Part shown: piece by piece, positions 61,349 through 64,000 of the stretch
How the letters are laid out: each line of letters opens with the position of its first letter
Numbering within the stretch: the stretch's first letter is position 1
Origin: Tsuneonella sp. CC-YZS046
GTDB taxonomy: Bacteria; Pseudomonadota; Alphaproteobacteria; Sphingomonadales; Sphingomonadaceae
Direction of reading: 5' to 3'
DNA length: 64,000 nt
Assembly (NCBI RefSeq): GCF_035581365.1
Contig: NZ_CP141590.1
Coordinates: 62,001 to 126,000, forward strand
Program-made: the position numbers and the translations under genes
Notes under the pieces: model-generated
Told to the model about the DNA's origin: nothing
Database searches by the model: none
Seen by the model: only the letters and a program-made list of their open reading frames with translations

Positions 61349-61783
61349 ATGAACGGCGCCGATCCGGAGATGGTGGTGGAAGGCCTCGTCGAAATGGGGC
61401 CGGGTGGGCCGCGCCTGATCGGCTCGCATTGCCTCGGCTGCGGGACGCTCTACTTCCCGCAGATGCCGGGCTGCCCCAACCCGGATTGCCACGACAAGCG
61501 CCTTGAGCGGACGCTGCTGCCGGATGAGGGGACGCTCTACAGCTACACGATCCAGCGCTACCAGCCGCCACCCCTGTTTCGCATGGACGATTGGGCGCCT
61601 TATGTGCTGGGTCTGGTCGATCTCGGTGCCGGTCTGCGCGTGATGGGGATGCTTTCGGGGATCGGCGAGAACGAAGTCGAGATCGGCATGAAACTGCGCC
61701 TCGCGGTCGAGCCGCTATACCGCGATGCGGAGCGGGGCGATGTTTGCACCTACATGTTCGCCGCGGCGGGAGATCGGGCATGA
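61349..61783 (+). CDS. DUF35 (Zn-ribbon plus OB-fold) protein, copy 2
   Basis: 144 residues. Zinc ribbon CLGCGTLYFPQMPGCPNPDC with C28, C31, C42, C47, then the OB-fold (EGTLYSYTIQRYQPPP, DWAPYVLGLVDLGAGLRVMG). Stop overlaps the start of the thiolase-fold gene by ATGA. This is the second DUF35-thiolase pair of the regulon. Confidence 0.85.
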   Translation: MNGADPEMVVEGLVEMGPGGPRLIGSHCLGCGTLYFPQMPGCPNPDCHDKRLERTLLPDEGTLYSYTIQRYQPPPLFRMDDWAPYVLGLVDLGAGLRVMGMLSGIGENEVEIGMKLRLAVEPLYRDAERGDVCTYMFAAAGDRA

Positions 61784-62970
61784 GGCCGGTCTATGCGCTG
61801 GGAGCGGGCGTTCATCCCTGGGGCAAATGGCCGGACAAGCCGCAACTGCAGCTCGCGCTGGAGGCGATGGATGCCGCGCTTGCCGATGCGGGTGTCGCCT
61901 GGCCGGACGTGCAGGCGCTGGCCGCGGCTTCATCGCGCTTCGAAGGCGGGATGGGCTGGGGCCTGCATGCGAATGAGGTTGTGCAGGCGGTCGCGGAGCA
62001 GGGCATGCCCTGCATCAATGTCGGCGGCGCCTGCGCTGCCGGCGTGATTGCGCTGCAATCCGCCTATTCGCTGATCGCCAGCGGGCAATATGATGTGGTT
62101 GCGGCACTCGGAGCGGAGCGGATGCCCAAGGGTTTCATTCCCCGGCCGCCGGGCGGCAAGGACGACCGCACCGACAATGATTACCTGCGCTGGGTCACCA
62201 TGGGCGCGACCAATCCTGCCTATTGGGCCATCGAAGCGCGGCGCAGGCAGCACGATCATGGCACCACTGCGGAAACGCTGGCCAAGGCCTCGGTGCTGAT
62301 GCGCAGGAACGCAGCCGGAAACCGCTATGCGCGGTATCGCGATCCGGTGGGCGTGGAGGAGGTCTTCGCGTCGCCCATGGTCGCGGATCCGCTGCACCTT
62401 CTCCAGATCTGCCCGGTAAGCGATGGGGCGGCCGCCGTGATCCTGGGCAGCGAGGATTTCGTGAAACGTTCGGGCAAGCCTGCCGTTTGGGTTGCCGGTT
62501 GCGCAGTTGGCTCAGGCCAGTTCGGCGATCCCGCGCGCCGCATTCCGACCATCGCGACGACGGTGCGCGAAGGCATTCCCCACACCAGCGAGGTCGTGGG
62601 CGCGGTTCGCCGGGCTTTCGAGATGGCCGGGGTCGCGCCGAAAGACATCGATGTGCTTGAAATGGCAGACAATACCGCCTGGCATATCCTGGCCTGGCCG
62701 GAGCTGTTCGGTTTCTATGAGCCGGGGCAGGGCGACTGGATGCTGGAAAACGGGAAGCTGGCGATCGATGGCGAGATCGCGGTCAATCCCAGCGGAGGCT
62801 TCCTCTCCTTTGGCGAGGCGACGACCGCCCAGGCCTTGCTGCAGGTGGCGGAAGTCCTTTGGCAATTGCGCGGCCAGGCGGAGGGGCATCAAGTATCCGA
62901 TGCGAAAGTCGGGATGACCGCGGTGCTGGGCCTCGGCGCCAATGGCGGCTCGGTGATACTGACCCGCTGA
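61780..62970 (+). CDS. Thiolase-fold protein with the Cys but without the C-terminal His, probable aldolase
   Basis: 396 residues. Cys kept at C85 in CINVGGACAAGVIALQSAYS, but the GHPxGATG block near the end reads NPSGGFLSFGEATTAQALLQ, so the catalytic His is missing. With a DUF35 partner directly before it and two hot-dog genes upstream, the set resembles the Ltp2/ChsH module of steroid side-chain degradation. Retro-aldol or related acyl-CoA cleavage is inferred. Convergent with the Baeyer-Villiger monooxygenase gene. Confidence 0.75.
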   Translation: MRPVYALGAGVHPWGKWPDKPQLQLALEAMDAALADAGVAWPDVQALAAASSRFEGGMGWGLHANEVVQAVAEQGMPCINVGGACAAGVIALQSAYSLIASGQYDVVAALGAERMPKGFIPRPPGGKDDRTDNDYLRWVTMGATNPAYWAIEARRRQHDHGTTAETLAKASVLMRRNAAGNRYARYRDPVGVEEVFASPMVADPLHLLQICPVSDGAAAVILGSEDFVKRSGKPAVWVAGCAVGSGQFGDPARRIPTIATTVREGIPHTSEVVGAVRRAFEMAGVAPKDIDVLEMADNTAWHILAWPELFGFYEPGQGDWMLENGKLAIDGEIAVNPSGGFLSFGEATTAQALLQVAEVLWQLRGQAEGHQVSDAKVGMTAVLGLGANGGSVILTR

Positions 62971-62988
62971 GGCGTTCCGGATGCCCTG

Positions 62989-64000
62989 TCAGATCGTCGT
63001 CTTTTCCCTGGCCCTGCGCAGGGCGAATCCGCTGTAACCGTCGGCAGCGGTCTTCTCCAGGATGCGGCGATAATATCTCACCCCGCCGGAATAGGGCATG
63101 AAGACACGCGGTTTGCCGGGCATTTCCGCTCCCATGTAGTAGGATGGCGTCTTGAGATAGAGCGTCTCCTTGGCCCGTTCGTTGACATGGGCAACCCATT
63201 CGCGCTCGGCATCCGCGGTCGCTTCGATCTCCTGAATATCGTTGGCGCGCGCATGCTCGAACATTTCCGCCAGCCAGTCGATCTGCTCTTCCGATGAAAG
63301 GAGCACATTGCTCAGGAGCGAAGGGCTTCCCGGGCCGACGATGATGAACAGGTTGGGAAAGCCGTTGACGGCGATGCCCAGATGGCTGACTGGCCCCGCG
63401 GACCATTTGTCCTGCAGGGTAAACCCGTCCTTGCCCACGATCTCGGGCTGGAGCAGGGAGCCGGTGAAGGCGTCGAAGCCGGTGGCATAGATTATGATAT
63501 CGAAAGCGTATTTGGCGGCGCTGGTGCGAATGCCCGTAGGAGTGAAGCTCTCGATCGGAGTCTCCGATATGTCGACGAGTTCGACATTGGGCCGATTGAA
63601 CGTCCGGAAATATCCGCTGTCCACCGAGGGGCGCCGCGTACCGAAAGGAAAGCCTTTGGGGGTAAGCTTGTCCCGCAATATCGGGTCTTCGACCTGTTCC
63701 GCGATCTTGCGGCGGATGAAGTCGGATGCGGTCGCATTTGAAGCCTCATCGAGCAGGATATCCTTGAATACGAGCGCGAAGCCGAAGCCCAGACGATTCC
63801 AGGCCCGCTCATAGGCTTCTTCCCGTTCCTTTTCGGGAACTTCGCTGGCGGAACGATTGTCGGGCACGAAGCCCAGTCCGCTCGGCGAATTGCGCGCCTG
63901 TTCCCGCCGTTCCCTGTAATGCGCCTTCACCTCGGCGTCTTCGCGATCCGAAACCGGGGCGTTGGCCGCAGGAATGGAATAGTTCGCGGTCCGCTGGAAC
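62989..64000 (-). CDS. Baeyer-Villiger-type flavin monooxygenase (cyclohexanone monooxygenase-like), 5' end outside window
   Basis: 337 C-terminal residues are visible; the N-terminal FAD and fingerprint region lies beyond base 64000. Reading from the edge gives QRTANYSIPAANAPVSD, then the NADP domain, VELVDISETPIESFTPTGIR, YAFDIIIYATGFDAFTGSLL (the ATG/DATGFDA motif of CHMO), LFIIVGPGSPSLLSNVLLSS and YSGGVRYYRRILEKTA end. It would turn a cyclic or aryl ketone to an ester or lactone, which suits the CoA-dependent genes beside it. Confidence 0.85.
   Translation of the reverse strand, partial: FQRTANYSIPAANAPVSDREDAEVKAHYRERREQARNSPSGLGFVPDNRSASEVPEKEREEAYERAWNRLGFGFALVFKDILLDEASNATASDFIRRKIAEQVEDPILRDKLTPKGFPFGTRRPSVDSGYFRTFNRPNVELVDISETPIESFTPTGIRTSAAKYAFDIIIYATGFDAFTGSLLQPEIVGKDGFTLQDKWSAGPVSHLGIAVNGFPNLFIIVGPGSPSLLSNVLLSSEEQIDWLAEMFEHARANDIQEIEATADAEREWVAHVNERAKETLYLKTPSYYMGAEMPGKPRVFMPYSGGVRYYRRILEKTAADGYSGFALRRAREKTTI

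Noticed and set aside
1-64000. tRNA genes, rRNA genes and CRISPR arrays
   Set aside because: Reading both strands by eye showed no cloverleaf-like tRNA, no rRNA signature and no regularly spaced repeats.

Overview
The window reads as chromosomal or megaplasmid DNA of a sphingomonad-type alphaproteobacterium (Novosphingobium, Sphingobium or Sphingopyxis kind). Evidence: three large TonB-dependent receptors beside catabolic genes, a SciP-like DUF1153 protein, a textbook EcfG stress promoter, a SWFGD/BON-domain protein, and dense Rieske, P450, flavin monooxygenase, CoA-ligase and thiolase-fold genes. No rRNA, tRNA or CRISPR array was seen.

Layout. (1) 1-2.1 kb: end of a toxin-antitoxin pair (peptidase-like antitoxin and PIN toxin), a DksA/TraR zinc-finger protein, a tiny membrane peptide with a hairpin leader, and an IS3 remnant. 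(2) 2.1-7.7 kb, all on the minus strand: two DUF7064-type proteins flanking an APH-fold phosphotransferase, then MerR and AraC regulators. (3) 7.8-22.5 kb: a visibly AT-richer catabolic island bounded by IS remnants. It holds TonB receptor, CYP101-like P450, luciferase-type monooxygenase, EthD-like protein, two TfdA-type 2-oxoglutarate dioxygenases, an MhpD-like hydratase, a TetR regulator, a second TonB receptor and an MFS transporter. (4) 22.6-25.3 kb: mobile-element debris with a truncated DUF5681 gene and a ParB-methyltransferase. (5) 26-34.9 kb: GC-rich general-physiology genes: a YfiR-YfiN-YfiB cyclic-di-GMP operon, small lipoproteins, a SciP-like protein, a flavin reductase, SWFGD/BON, SDR and CinA proteins, and a stress-promoter-driven DUF421 pair. 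(6) 34.9-46.5 kb: SDR, Rieske oxygenase with a small translationally coupled partner, TetR, exported SurE, a frameshifted paralogue of the luciferase-type monooxygenase, USP, a sulfatase-fold membrane protein and a third TonB receptor. (7) 46.9-64 kb: a large CoA-dependent catabolic cluster.

How the genes work together. The last cluster looks like a single regulon. A TetR gene at 54078-54677 lies among three near-identical palindromes (consensus RAACAAAYGWTTGTTW, given in one orientation) placed in front of every transcription unit. One leftward operon of eight genes, nearly all coupled by ATGA overlaps, carries MaoC, thiolase-fold, DUF35, CoA ligase, true thiolase, enoyl-CoA hydratase, amidohydrolase and MIP18-type protein. 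The rightward operon carries Rieske oxygenase, two hot-dog proteins, DUF35 and thiolase-fold protein, facing a Baeyer-Villiger monooxygenase. Both thiolase-fold/DUF35 pairs resemble the Ltp2-ChsH2 retro-aldolase arrangement of steroid side-chain degradation, and in each the thiolase-fold partner has lost one canonical thiolase residue. The expected job is ring hydroxylation or lactonisation followed by CoA activation and side-chain shortening of a bulky hydrophobic, possibly alicyclic or aromatic, substrate. The actual substrate cannot be read from the sequence.
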